5,217 nt of DNA from Bacteroidia bacterium (GTDB taxonomy: Bacteria > Bacteroidota > Bacteroidia > Bacteroidales > Azobacteroidaceae), in contig BNTR01000162.1 in the NCBI GenBank assembly GCA_025996755.1, forward strand, positions 1 to 5,217. The letters are read 5' to 3'. Below are positions 1 to 5,217 of the stretch, piece after piece (position 1 is the stretch's first letter; every line of letters begins with the position of its first letter). The notes under the pieces are model-generated. The model made no database searches. It saw only the letters and a list, made by a program, of their open reading frames with translations, and was not told where the DNA came from. Position numbers and translations under genes: made by a program.

Positions 1-67
1 AAGACCACAACATCTGTTCATAAGCATACTTAATTAGTTGTTTAACAATTAGTTTATAATCACGCTA

Positions 68-75
68 CAAAGGTA
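68..75 (-). promoter_or_regulatory. Possible reverse-strand -7 element for a gene to the left
   Basis: Read on the minus strand, 75-68 is TACCTTTG, a match to TAnnTTTG. No TTG is found at the expected spacing upstream on that strand, so the match is partial. Minus-strand ATGs at 27-25 and 21-19 lie about 40 nt downstream and stay open to the window edge, which would fit a divergent gene starting there, but fewer than ten codons are visible. The same bases form part of a small hairpin (GCTAC at 64-68 pairing with GTAGC at 73-77). Confidence 0.25.
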
Positions 76-147
76 GCAATTGTACTTCGAGTTCGGTAGG
101 CTGTATGCCCGAAAAGGATGGCTGGTATTGACTTTTTATTCATACGC

Positions 148-178
148 TTGCATATCTCGTGATTTTTATCTAATTTTG
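148..178 (+). promoter_or_regulatory. Predicted Bacteroidetes-type promoter of parE-coaD
   Basis: A TTG at 148-150 lies 20 nt upstream of TAATTTTG at 171-178, matching the Bacteroidetes sigma-ABfr consensus (TTG or TTTG near -33, TAnnTTTG near -7, usual spacing about 17-23 nt). Transcription should start a few bases after 178, giving a leader of only about 10 nt before the parE ATG at 196. There is no clear Shine-Dalgarno sequence; an A-rich stretch precedes the ATG, as is usual in this phylum. Because coaD overlaps parE and has no promoter-like motif just upstream, this promoter probably drives both genes. Confidence 0.65.
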
Positions 179-195
179 CACGAAATTTTGAGAAA

Positions 196-2049
196 ATGGT
201 GGAAGAAGTAAAGTATGATGAGGAGAACATTGTCAAACTCGACTGGTGGGAGCATATTCGCCTCCGTCCGGGGATGTATATTGGCAAGTTGGGCGATGGC
301 AGTTATGCCGACGATGGGATTTATGTGCTGCTGAAAGAGGTGCTCGACAATGCTATGGACGAGTATATGATGGGCTATGGCAAGTCGGTGGATATTACGA
401 TTGCCAACGGGGTGGTTACTGTGCGCGACTTTGGACGCGGCATCCCGTTGGGAAAAGTGGTGGACGTGACCTCGCAGATGAACACCGGCGGGAAATATGA
501 TTCCAAGGCGTTCAAAAAGTCCGTGGGGATGAACGGCGTGGGGATTAAAGCCGTTAATGCGCTGTCGTCCAATATGTTAGTGCATAGTTTTCGCGACGGA
601 CAAGTGAAAACTATTGAATATTCGCGCGCGGCAATTGTGGACGACCCGGCTCAGACTACCTCCAAAGAGGGTAACGGGACGCTGGTGCGCTTCACGCCCG
701 ACGACGAAATTTTTAAGGGCTATCATTTTGAGGATAAATATGTGGAGCCGCTGCTGAAAAACTATGTGTTTCTCAACGCCGGACTGACAATTAACTACAA
801 CGGCAAGAAATTTTTCTCGAAAAACGGGTTGGAAGACCTCCTGAACGAGAATATGACCGCCGAAGCACTCTACCCCATCATCCATTTGCAGGGCGACGAC
901 ATCGAAATTGCCATCACGCACGCCAATCAATACGGCGAGGAGTACTATTCGTTTGTCAATGGGCAATATACGACGCAGGGCGGCACGCATCTCGCGGCAT
1001 TCAAGGAGGCGGTGGCGCGTGTCATCAAGGAATATTACAACAAAAGTTTCGAGTATTCCGACATCCGTATGGGCATCACCGCCGCCATCGCCATCAAGGT
1101 GGAGGAGCCGGTGTTTGAATCGCAGACGAAGACCAAGTTGGGGTCGAAAGACATCGGTCCGGAGGGTCCGTCGGTTACCAAATTTATCAGCGATTTCCTC
1201 AAAAAAGAGTTGGACAACTACCTGCACCGCACGCCGGAAACGTCCGAAACGCTGCTGAAAAAAATCGTCGATTCGGAACGCGAACGCAAAGCCATCGCCG
1301 GCGTTACGAAATTGGCAAAAGAACGCGCCAAAAAGTCCAATCTGCACAACAAAAAGTTGCGCGACTGCCGCCTGCACTTCACCGACACCGACCCCAAAGG
1401 CGAAAAAAGCCTCAACGAAACGTGCATCTTCATCACGGAGGGCGACTCGGCGAGCGGCTCAATCACCCAAAGTCGCGACCCAAACTATCAAGCGGTGTTC
1501 AGCCTGCGCGGTAAACCATTGAATACCTTTGGTTTAACAAAGAAAATCGTGTACGAAAACGAGGAATTTAATCTCCTGCAAGCCGCATTAAACATCGAGG
1601 ACGGGCTGGAAGGATTGCGCTACAACAAGGTCATCATCGCCACCGATGCCGACGTAGACGGGATGCACATCCGCCTGCTGCTCATCTCGTTTTTCCTGCA
1701 ATTTTTCCCGGAATTAATCAAAAATAATCACGTACACATCCTCCAAACGCCCCTTTTCCGCATCCGCAACAAGCAGGAAACTATCTATTGCTATTCGGAA
1801 GAAGAACGATTGAATGCGATGAAAAAATTGGGCGTCAACCCCGAAATCACCCGATTCAAAGGGCTGGGGGAAATCTCGCCATCGGAATTTAAAAACTTCA
1901 TCGGCAAAGACATCCGCTTAGACCCCATCAGCATGAAAAAATCGGATACCATCAGAGAAATGCTCGAATTTTATATGGGCAAAAACACGATGGACAGGCA
2001 AGTGTTCATTATCAACAACTTACGCATTGAAGAAGATGTTGAATTATAG
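196..2049 (+). CDS. parE: DNA topoisomerase IV subunit B (ParE), GyrB/ParE family type IIA topoisomerase ATPase subunit
   Basis: ParE is the ATPase subunit of topoisomerase IV; with ParC it unlinks daughter chromosomes and relaxes supercoils in the cytoplasm. The 617-residue product has the full family architecture. The GHKL ATPase domain shows E48 and N52 in the EVLDNAMDE box, the DFGRGIP loop (78-84) and the glycine-rich [13 protein letters not shown] lid (111-123). A transducer follows with the QTKTK switch-loop lysines at 310-314. The TOPRIM domain has EGDSASG (415-421) and the metal-binding DADVDG (484-489), and RFKGLGE is at 553-559. Length fits the short ParE/GyrB form without the large insert of E. 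coli Gyr[16 protein letters not shown] around 97-111 resembles Bacteroidetes ParE rather than GyrB, though that split rests on recall, not a tree. The ATG at 196 is the first in frame and follows the promoter closely. The partner parC is not in the window. Its G/C skew reverses along the gene. Confidence 0.93.
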   Translation: MVEEVKYDEENIVKLDWWEHIRLRPGMYIGKLGDGSYADDGIYVLLKEVLDNAMDEYMMGYGKSVDITIANGVVTVRDFGRGIPLGKVVDVTSQMNTGGKYDSKAFKKSVGMNGVGIKAVNALSSNMLVHSFRDGQVKTIEYSRAAIVDDPAQTTSKEGNGTLVRFTPDDEIFKGYHFEDKYVEPLLKNYVFLNAGLTINYNGKKFFSKNGLEDLLNENMTAEALYPIIHLQGDDIEIAITHANQYGEEYYSFVNGQYTTQGGTHLAAFKEAVARVIKEYYNKSFEYSDIRMGITAAIAIKVEEPVFESQTKTKLGSKDIGPEGPSVTKFISDFLKKELDNYLHRTPETSETLLKKIVDSERERKAIAGVTKLAKERAKKSNLHNKKLRDCRLHFTDTDPKGEKSLNETCIFITEGDSASGSITQSRDPNYQAVFSLRGKPLNTFGLTKKIVYENEEFNLLQAALNIEDGLEGLRYNKVIIATDADVDGMHIRLLLISFFLQFFPELIKNNHVHILQTPLFRIRNKQETIYCYSEEERLNAMKKLGVNPEITRFKGLGEISPSEFKNFIGKDIRLDPISMKKSDTIREMLEFYMGKNTMDRQVFIINNLRIEEDVEL

Positions 2050-2494
2050 CAAAAAAGCAATCTTCCCCGGCACATTCGACCCGTTCACCATCGGGCATCT
2101 CTCCATCGTGGAGCGCGGGCTGTCGCTGGTGGACGAAATCGTGGTCGCCATCGGCATCAATCCCAACAAGCAGACCTATTTCTCGCTGGAACAGCGCGTG
2201 GAGATGATTACGCGCCTGTTTAAAGACAATCCGCGCGTTTCGGTGCAGTCCTACACGGGGCTGACGGTCGATTTTGCCAAGTCTGCAGGTGCGCATTTTA
2301 TTCTGCGCGGCATTCGCTCCATCAACGATTTTGAAAATGAGAAAAACACTGCCGACATCAACCGCCAAATAGCCGGAATCGAAACCGTGGTGCTGTTCAC
2401 AGAGCCGGCATTATCCCACGTCAGTTCGTCCACCGTGCGCGAATTGCTAAGTTTCGGCAAGTCGGTCAACGGCTTTGTGCCGAAAGTTGATTGA
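2036..2494 (+). CDS. coaD: Phosphopantetheine adenylyltransferase (CoaD)
   Basis: CoaD catalyses the penultimate step of coenzyme A synthesis, transferring AMP from ATP to 4'-phosphopantetheine to give dephospho-CoA and pyrophosphate. The 152-residue product is typical in length and has the nucleotidyltransferase signatures: [11 protein letters not shown] at 11-21, with the TIGH form of the (T/H)xGH ATP-binding motif at 18-21; [12 protein letters not shown] at 91-102, which binds substrate; and HVSSSTVRE at 128-136, the ISSTxVR equivalent. I place the start at ATG 2036, which overlaps the end of parE by 14 bp and suggests translational coupling. An in-frame TTG at 2027 would add three residues (TTG-Lys-Lys) and is less likely. 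The 3' end overlaps the convergent rsmE by 29 bp, so no separate terminator is visible between them. Identification is firm; only the exact start is open. Confidence 0.95.
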   Translation: MLNYSKKAIFPGTFDPFTIGHLSIVERGLSLVDEIVVAIGINPNKQTYFSLEQRVEMITRLFKDNPRVSVQSYTGLTVDFAKSAGAHFILRGIRSINDFENEKNTADINRQIAGIETVVLFTEPALSHVSSSTVRELLSFGKSVNGFVPKVD

Positions 2495-3194
2495 CAATAT
2501 GGATGGTTTGCAGGGCATAGAGGGCGGCAGTTTCCGTGCGCAGGCGGCTGTCGCCTAAGGAAATGGCTTGAAAACCGTGTTTGAGTGCCTCCGCCACTTC
2601 TTCCTCGCTGAAATCGCCTTCGGGACCAATCAAAATTAGTGCATTGTCATTGCGGGCGTGACCCGCAATCCCCCCGTAGAGCGCACTCAACAGCGGTTTT
2701 TCGCCCTCATTGCAGTGGGCAATGTATTTCTGTCCCTCAAACGGTTGCCCAACAAACCGCTGAAAATCGGTCATCCCCTGAATTTCCGGCAGAGTAGCTT
2801 TCTGCGATTGCTTCATGGCGGACACCAAAATCTTGTGGATGCGGTCTGTTTTCACGTCCTTGCGCTCGGAGTGGTGCGTTTTCAGCAGCGTGATTTTGTC
2901 GATGCCAATCTCGGTCGCCTTTTCGGCAAACCATTCGATGCGGTCAATATTTTTGGTGGGCGCGATGGCAATTTCCACCCGATTGTGCCACAGAGGCGGC
3001 TGGGTGCGCGTTTCCACAATCCTCACGGCGCAATGTTTGGGATGCGCGTCCGTGATTTCCGCCGTATAAAAATGCCCCTTACCGTCCGTAATGTCGATAT
3101 TCTCGCCCGTCTGCTTGCGCAAAACGCGGACACAATGCTGCGCCTCCGCTTCGGGAAGCACCGGCGAAGTGGCTATGTCGGGTGCGTAAAACAT
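2466..3194 (-). CDS. rsmE: 16S rRNA (uracil(1498)-N3)-methyltransferase (RsmE)
   Basis: RsmE uses S-adenosylmethionine to methylate N3 of U1498 of 16S rRNA near the decoding site of the small subunit. The 242-residue product has a PUA-like N-terminal region ([12 protein letters not shown] at 15-26, [11 protein letters not shown] at 37-47) and a SPOUT (trefoil-knot) methyltransferase domain. Conserved SPOUT blocks are [20 protein letters not shown] (78-97), HSERK (108-112), [13 protein letters not shown] (126-138), [12 protein letters not shown] (189-200) and [13 protein letters not shown] (213-225), the last two forming the SAM-binding knot. The ATG at 3194 is chosen over the in-frame ATG at 3248 because MFYAPDI matches the usual N-terminus and a promoter-like motif lies just upstream; the longer form would run into prmC. 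The loop at about 175-184, before the knot, contains a perfect DNA palindrome and looks a few residues longer than relatives as I remember them. The gene is divergent from prmC and convergent with coaD. Confidence 0.93.
   Translation of the reverse strand: MFYAPDIATSPVLPEAEAQHCVRVLRKQTGENIDITDGKGHFYTAEITDAHPKHCAVRIVETRTQPPLWHNRVEIAIAPTKNIDRIEWFAEKATEIGIDKITLLKTHHSERKDVKTDRIHKILVSAMKQSQKATLPEIQGMTDFQRFVGQPFEGQKYIAHCNEGEKPLLSALYGGIAGHARNDNALILIGPEGDFSEEEVAEALKHGFQAISLGDSRLRTETAALYALQTIHIVNQLSAQSR
2649..2669. repeat. Perfect 21-bp hairpin palindrome inside rsmE
   Basis: ATTGCGGG at 2649-2656 and CCCGCAAT at 2662-2669 are perfect inverted 8-bp arms around a 5-nt loop. On the rsmE strand the element is exactly seven codons, reading IAGHARN (residues 176-182), with both ends falling on codon boundaries. 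Similar ATTGCGGG...CCCGCAAT palindromes are, as I recall, dispersed repeats in several bacterial genomes, and in-frame palindromic insertions are known from Rickettsia (RPE elements). That this is a mobile or dispersed element here is inference, since only one copy is visible. Confidence 0.6.
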
Positions 3195-3198
3195 AGCG

Positions 3199-3206
3199 CA
3201 AAAGTA
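3199..3206 (-). promoter_or_regulatory. Predicted -7 element of rsmE
   Basis: On the minus strand 3206-3199 reads TACTTTTG, a match to TAnnTTTG, followed by only four bases (CGCT) before the rsmE ATG at 3194. No TTG is seen at the usual -33 spacing. If used, the transcript would start at or within a few bases of the start codon, so the mRNA would be nearly or fully leaderless. Confidence 0.5.
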
Positions 3207-3218
3207 CAAAATTTTCAC

Positions 3219-3226
3219 TAACTTTG
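3219..3226 (+). promoter_or_regulatory. Predicted -7 element of prmC-recX
   Basis: TAACTTTG at 3219-3226 matches TAnnTTTG and is followed by only four bases (CCCC) before the ATG at 3231. No good -33 TTG is visible 17-23 nt upstream. The transcript would begin near 3231-3236, so translation would be leaderless from 3231 or start at the in-frame ATG at 3240. It faces away from the rsmE motif within the 36-bp divergent gap. Confidence 0.5.
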
Positions 3227-3230
3227 CCCC

Positions 3231-4112
3231 ATGAGGCAAATGTTGCAATATATCAGGGGAGAGTTATCCGTAGGGGCGTTGCCCCCGCAGGAGGTGGATG
3301 CGCTCAGCTATTTCGTGCTGCAATCGGTGTGCCAAAAAGACAGGCACGCCCTGCTGCGCGACAAAGATATGCAATTATCTGATAATCAAGTGGATGCTGT
3401 CAGAAAGATTGTCGCCGAATTGAAGAAAAATCGCCCTGTCCAATATGTATTGGGCGAAACGGAATTTTACGGCTTGCGCTTGGCGGTCGATGAAAATGTG
3501 CTTATTCCGCGCCCTGAAACGGAAGAATTGGTGGATTTGCTCCTTCGCGGGTGCGGGGTGCGGGGGTGTTTGCTGGATATTGGGACAGGGTCGGGCTGCA
3601 TTGCGATTGCATTGGCGAAGCATTTGCCTGATACAGAGGTGTATGCGCTGGATATTTCCCCAAAAGCGTTGGACATTGCGCGAAAAAATGCTGCCGACAA
3701 TCAGGTAAACGTGCATTTTTTCCAACACGACATTTTATCCCCCGCACCCATCACCTCGCACCTTTCACCCTTCACCCCACACCCTTCACCCGCCGCCTTT
3801 GACCTAATCGTGAGCAATCCGCCCTACATCGTGCCGTCGGAAAAGGCTGAAATGCACCCCAATGTATTGGATTATGAGCCGCACGGGGCATTGTTTGTGC
3901 CTGAAAATGAGCCACTTCTGTTTTATGAGCGCATTGCGGCGATGGGGTGCAAGATGTTGCGCCCCTGCGGGCAATTGTTCTTTGAAATCAATGCGCGTTT
4001 TGGACAAGAAATCGCCGCTCTGCTGCGCCAAAAGGGCTATGCGGAGGTCAAAATTATTCAAGATATTTCAAAAAAAGAACGTTTTATTCAAGCCGAATGG
4101 AAAAATCAGTAA
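3231..4112 (+). CDS. prmC: Peptide chain release factor N5-glutamine methyltransferase (PrmC/HemK)
   Basis: PrmC methylates the glutamine of the GGQ motif in release factors RF1 and RF2, using S-adenosylmethionine, which speeds translation termination. The 293-residue product has an N-terminal helical release-factor-binding region (about 1-75, including RPVQYVLGETEFYG at 68-81), the LIPRPETEELVD segment (91-102), SAM motif I LDIGTGSG (115-122), the acidic motif ALDISPKALDIA (139-150) and the catalytic NPPY at 196-199 (VSNPPYIV). It is complete and in frame. Two loops hold simple repeats: GC/Gly-rich residues 107-113 before motif I, and Pro/Ser/His-rich residues 171-187 before NPPY. A small GC-rich hairpin encodes residues 15-19. 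I use ATG 3231, but the second ATG at 3240 (MLQYIRGEL) is plausible because the promoter motif sits so close. The gene overlaps recX by 16 bp, implying co-transcription. Confidence 0.94.
   Translation: MRQMLQYIRGELSVGALPPQEVDALSYFVLQSVCQKDRHALLRDKDMQLSDNQVDAVRKIVAELKKNRPVQYVLGETEFYGLRLAVDENVLIPRPETEELVDLLLRGCGVRGCLLDIGTGSGCIAIALAKHLPDTEVYALDISPKALDIARKNAADNQVNVHFFQHDILSPAPITSHLSPFTPHPSPAAFDLIVSNPPYIVPSEKAEMHPNVLDYEPHGALFVPENEPLLFYERIAAMGCKMLRPCGQLFFEINARFGQEIAALLRQKGYAEVKIIQDISKKERFIQAEWKNQ
3273..3285. repeat. Small GC-rich hairpin in the 5' coding part of prmC
   Basis: GGGGC at 3273-3277 and GCCCC at 3281-3285 pair around a GTT loop. It lies about 42 bases into prmC and encodes part of VGALPP. 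The core resembles a TAGGGGCGTTGCCCC-type palindrome that I recall as a dispersed repeat in some genomes, but here the outer arms are imperfect. It could slow early elongation or simply be a repeat remnant. Confidence 0.35.
3549..3568. repeat. Two GGGTGCG heptamers plus a partial third inside prmC
   Basis: GGGTGCG occurs at 3549-3555 and again at 3556-3562, followed by the degenerate GGGTG. The cluster encodes GCGVRGC (residues 107-113), immediately before the SAM-binding motif. The unit is the exact reverse complement of CGCACCC, the first unit of the downstream heptamer array at 3743. The 11 bases at 3556-3566 are a perfect inverted match to 3739-3749. Confidence 0.6.
3743..3791. repeat. 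Seven-unit heptanucleotide tandem array (NNCACCY) inside prmC
   Basis: Read in steps of seven from 3743, all seven units fit NNCACCY. Three are identical TTCACCC (3764-3770, 3771-3777, 3785-3791); the others are CGCACCC, ATCACCT, CGCACCT and CACACCC. The array encodes a Pro/Ser/His-rich loop, residues 171-187, just before FDLIVSNPPY. Its total length of 49 bp is not a multiple of three, yet the reading frame is intact. Confidence 0.75.
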
Positions 4113-4570
4113 AACCCCGAAAAACAATCACTTACGAGCAGGCATTGCACCGTTTGGCGGCACAATGCAGCCGTAAAGAACTGTGTGTGAGCGACATACG
4201 CAAAAAGATGGACGTATATGAATTGCCCGCCGCCGACCGCAACAAACTGCTCGCGCACCTGCAAAAAGAAAAGTTTGTGGACGAAGCCCGTTTTTGCGCC
4301 GCCTTCGTGCACGACAAATCGCTCTACAGCCATTGGGGGCTGCACAAAATCCGCTACGAATTGAAGAAAAAGCAACTTCCCGACCACCTCATTCGCGAAG
4401 CCCTCAGCCACCTCAACCCCGACGACACCCTCCGGCAGTTGCGCCAACTCTTAGCCGCCAAGCGCAAAACCGTGCAGGGCAAAAGCGATTACGAAATCCG
4501 CCTGAAACTTATGCGCTACGCTTGTGGCAAGGGTTTTTCGCTCGAGGAGGTGGAGAAAGCATTGGATTGA
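4097..4570 (+). CDS. recX: Regulatory protein RecX
   Basis: RecX binds RecA nucleoprotein filaments and modulates, usually inhibits, recombinase and co-protease activity in the cytoplasm. The 157-residue product has the expected small, basic, all-helical make-up with three-helix repeats: YEQALHRLAAQCSRKELCVSDIRKKM (13-38), the signature-like LQKEKFVDEARFCAAFVHDK (55-74) and GLHKIRYELKKKQLPDHLIREAL (81-103), then a C-terminal repeat ending GFSLEEVEKALD. The length fits RecX of this phylum. The ATG at 4097 lies inside the end of prmC (16-bp overlap), pointing to translational coupling and shared transcription; recA is not in the window. The last 55 bp overlap the end of the opposite-strand ATPase gene. 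I recall pyrE following recX in some Bacteroides genomes; it is absent here. RecX sequences diverge quickly, so the call rests on fold-type motifs, size and position after prmC. Confidence 0.87.
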   Translation: MEKSVKPRKTITYEQALHRLAAQCSRKELCVSDIRKKMDVYELPAADRNKLLAHLQKEKFVDEARFCAAFVHDKSLYSHWGLHKIRYELKKKQLPDHLIREALSHLNPDDTLRQLRQLLAAKRKTVQGKSDYEIRLKLMRYACGKGFSLEEVEKALD

Positions 4571-5217
4571 GATATTTCGCGGATAAGTTCGCCGTTGATG
4601 TCGTGCGAAATCGTCAGCGTGTGCCCCGCTTGCAGTTCATCCTTGACCAGCAGGCGCGAAATGGGGCGGCGGAGTTCGTTGCGGATGGTGCCGGCAATTT
4701 GTCGTGCGCCGTATTTGGGCGTAAATCCGCGGTGGGCGAGCCTGTCGCGCGTTTCTTCGCCGATGGTCAGCGTGATGCCTTGCTTGTGGAGGGCTTCGTG
4801 GAGGCTGCGCAGTTGAATGTCAAAAATGCGGAGTAGCATCTCGTCGTTGATGGGCTGAAAGGGCACAATTTCGGTGAGGCGGGCTAAAAATTCGGGACGG
4901 AAATGCTTGTCAAGCCATTCTGCGCCCACGTTGGACGTGAAAATCACGATGGCGTTGGAAAAATCGCCCTCCTTGCCAAGGCGGTCGTGCAGTTTGCCCT
5001 CGTCCATAATTTGCAGGAAAATGTCGTAAACGGAGGCGTGCGCCTTTTCAATTTCGTCGAAAAGCACCACCGAATAGGGTTGTTGGCGGATTTTGTTTAC
5101 CAGCAATCCGCCCTCCTCGTAGCCCACATAGCCCGGAGGCGCACCGTAGAGCAACGCCGCCGAATGTTCCTCCTTAAACTCCGACATATCGAAGCGAATC
5201 ATCGCCTTTTCATCGCC
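4516..5217 (-). CDS. Clp/Hsp100 family AAA+ ATPase, C-terminal part (5' end outside window); ClpB- or TssH/ClpV-like
   Basis: Only the last 233 residues are visible; the start, first AAA+ domain and D2 Walker A lie beyond 5217. Hsp100 proteins form hexamers that thread proteins through a central pore using ATP. Visible D2 parts, numbered from the window edge, are RFDMSEF (8-14), the GAPPGYVGYEEGG pore loop (25-37), Walker B VVLFDEIEKAH (50-60), sensor-1 TSN (94-96), FRPEFLARL with the arginine finger R113, and the C-terminal domain with sensor-2 GAR (170-172). Only about nine residues separate TSN from FRPEF. ClpA and ClpC carry a longer segment there with the ClpP-docking (I/L)G(F/L) loop; none is seen, so this is probably not a protease partner. 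FKEEHSAALLYG and LHDRLGKEGDFSNA differ from standard ClpB/ClpC and recall, uncertainly, TssH-type ATPases of Bacteroidetes type VI secretion. Residues from about 216, Ser-rich, are encoded antisense to recX. Confidence 0.88.
   Translation of the reverse strand, partial: GDEKAMIRFDMSEFKEEHSAALLYGAPPGYVGYEEGGLLVNKIRQQPYSVVLFDEIEKAHASVYDIFLQIMDEGKLHDRLGKEGDFSNAIVIFTSNVGAEWLDKHFRPEFLARLTEIVPFQPINDEMLLRIFDIQLRSLHEALHKQGITLTIGEETRDRLAHRGFTPKYGARQIAGTIRNELRRPISRLLVKDELQAGHTLTISHDINGELIREISQSNAFSTSSSEKPLPQA

Noticed and set aside
92..113. Imperfect hairpin (TTCG/CGAA outer, GGC/GCC inner) as a terminator or small RNA
   Set aside because: The stem is short and bulged and no T-run follows on either strand; I cannot support a terminator or RNA gene.
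577..1377. Long minus-strand open frame of 266 codons opposite parE
   Set aside because: It lies wholly antisense to conserved ATPase and transducer codons of parE, has low-complexity Phe/Arg/Val-rich content and no recognisable motif; it is a shadow frame.
1524..1531. TACCTTTG promoter-like motif inside parE
   Set aside because: It encodes part of the conserved PLNTFGL segment, has no TTG at the right spacing, and no gene starts shortly downstream.
2027..2035. TTG start for coaD giving a three-residue longer protein
   Set aside because: The ATG at 2036 is the first standard start and already precedes the conserved [12 protein letters not shown] block; nothing supports the extra residues.
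2658..3221. Plus-strand open frame of 187 codons opposite rsmE
   Set aside because: It is antisense to the well-supported rsmE gene, and its composition mirrors RsmE codons; no domain or promoter supports it.
3195..3248. Longer rsmE start at the in-frame ATG at 3248
   Set aside because: It would place the start inside prmC and upstream of the rsmE -7 motif, adding 18 residues that do not look like an RsmE N-terminus.
4294..4836. Plus-strand open frame of 180 codons across the recX/ATPase junction
   Set aside because: It is out of frame with recX and antisense to the ATPase; its Arg/Pro/Ala-rich content is typical of a GC-rich shadow frame.

Overview
The window looks like a compact housekeeping stretch from a member of the Bacteroidota, most likely Bacteroidales, with roughly balanced base composition. 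The evidence is the Bacteroidetes-type -7 promoter motif TAnnTTTG ahead of three genes, the lack of clear Shine-Dalgarno sequences, and the Bacteroides-like character of the encoded proteins. The parE-coaD pairing is also one I recall from Bacteroides genomes. I cannot assign a genus.

Layout: bases 1-195 are an AT-rich leader holding the parE promoter, plus a weaker reverse-strand promoter-like motif that may serve a gene to the left of the window. parE (topoisomerase IV subunit B, 196-2049, +) overlaps coaD (coenzyme A biosynthesis, 2036-2494, +) by 14 bp. coaD meets rsmE (16S rRNA m3U methyltransferase, 2466-3194, -) tail to tail with a 29-bp overlap. A 36-bp divergent promoter region separates rsmE from prmC (release-factor glutamine methyltransferase, 3231-4112, +). 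prmC overlaps recX (RecA modulator, 4097-4570, +) by 16 bp. recX in turn overlaps, tail to tail by 55 bp, the 3' end of a Clp/Hsp100 AAA+ ATPase gene (4516-5217, -, 5' end outside the window). No gene-free stretch exceeds 300 bases.

The genes do not form one pathway. They cover DNA topology (parE), recombination control (recX), translation and ribosome maturation (prmC, rsmE), cofactor synthesis (coaD) and protein remodelling (Clp-type ATPase). The partial ATPase has an intact second AAA+ module, but the segment where ClpA and ClpC carry their ClpP-docking loop is very short. It may therefore be a ClpB- or TssH/ClpV-like unfoldase rather than a protease partner.

I found no convincing new multi-gene system. 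The most unusual signal is repeat-like DNA inside conserved genes. A perfect 21-bp hairpin palindrome occupies exactly seven codons of rsmE. prmC carries two clusters of the same heptanucleotide in opposite orientation plus a small GC-rich hairpin. The larger prmC cluster (seven NNCACCY units) lies just before the catalytic NPPY motif, and gain or loss of one unit would create an immediate stop codon. Other points are near-leaderless divergent promoters, two overlapping convergent gene ends, and a reversal of G/C skew inside parE.
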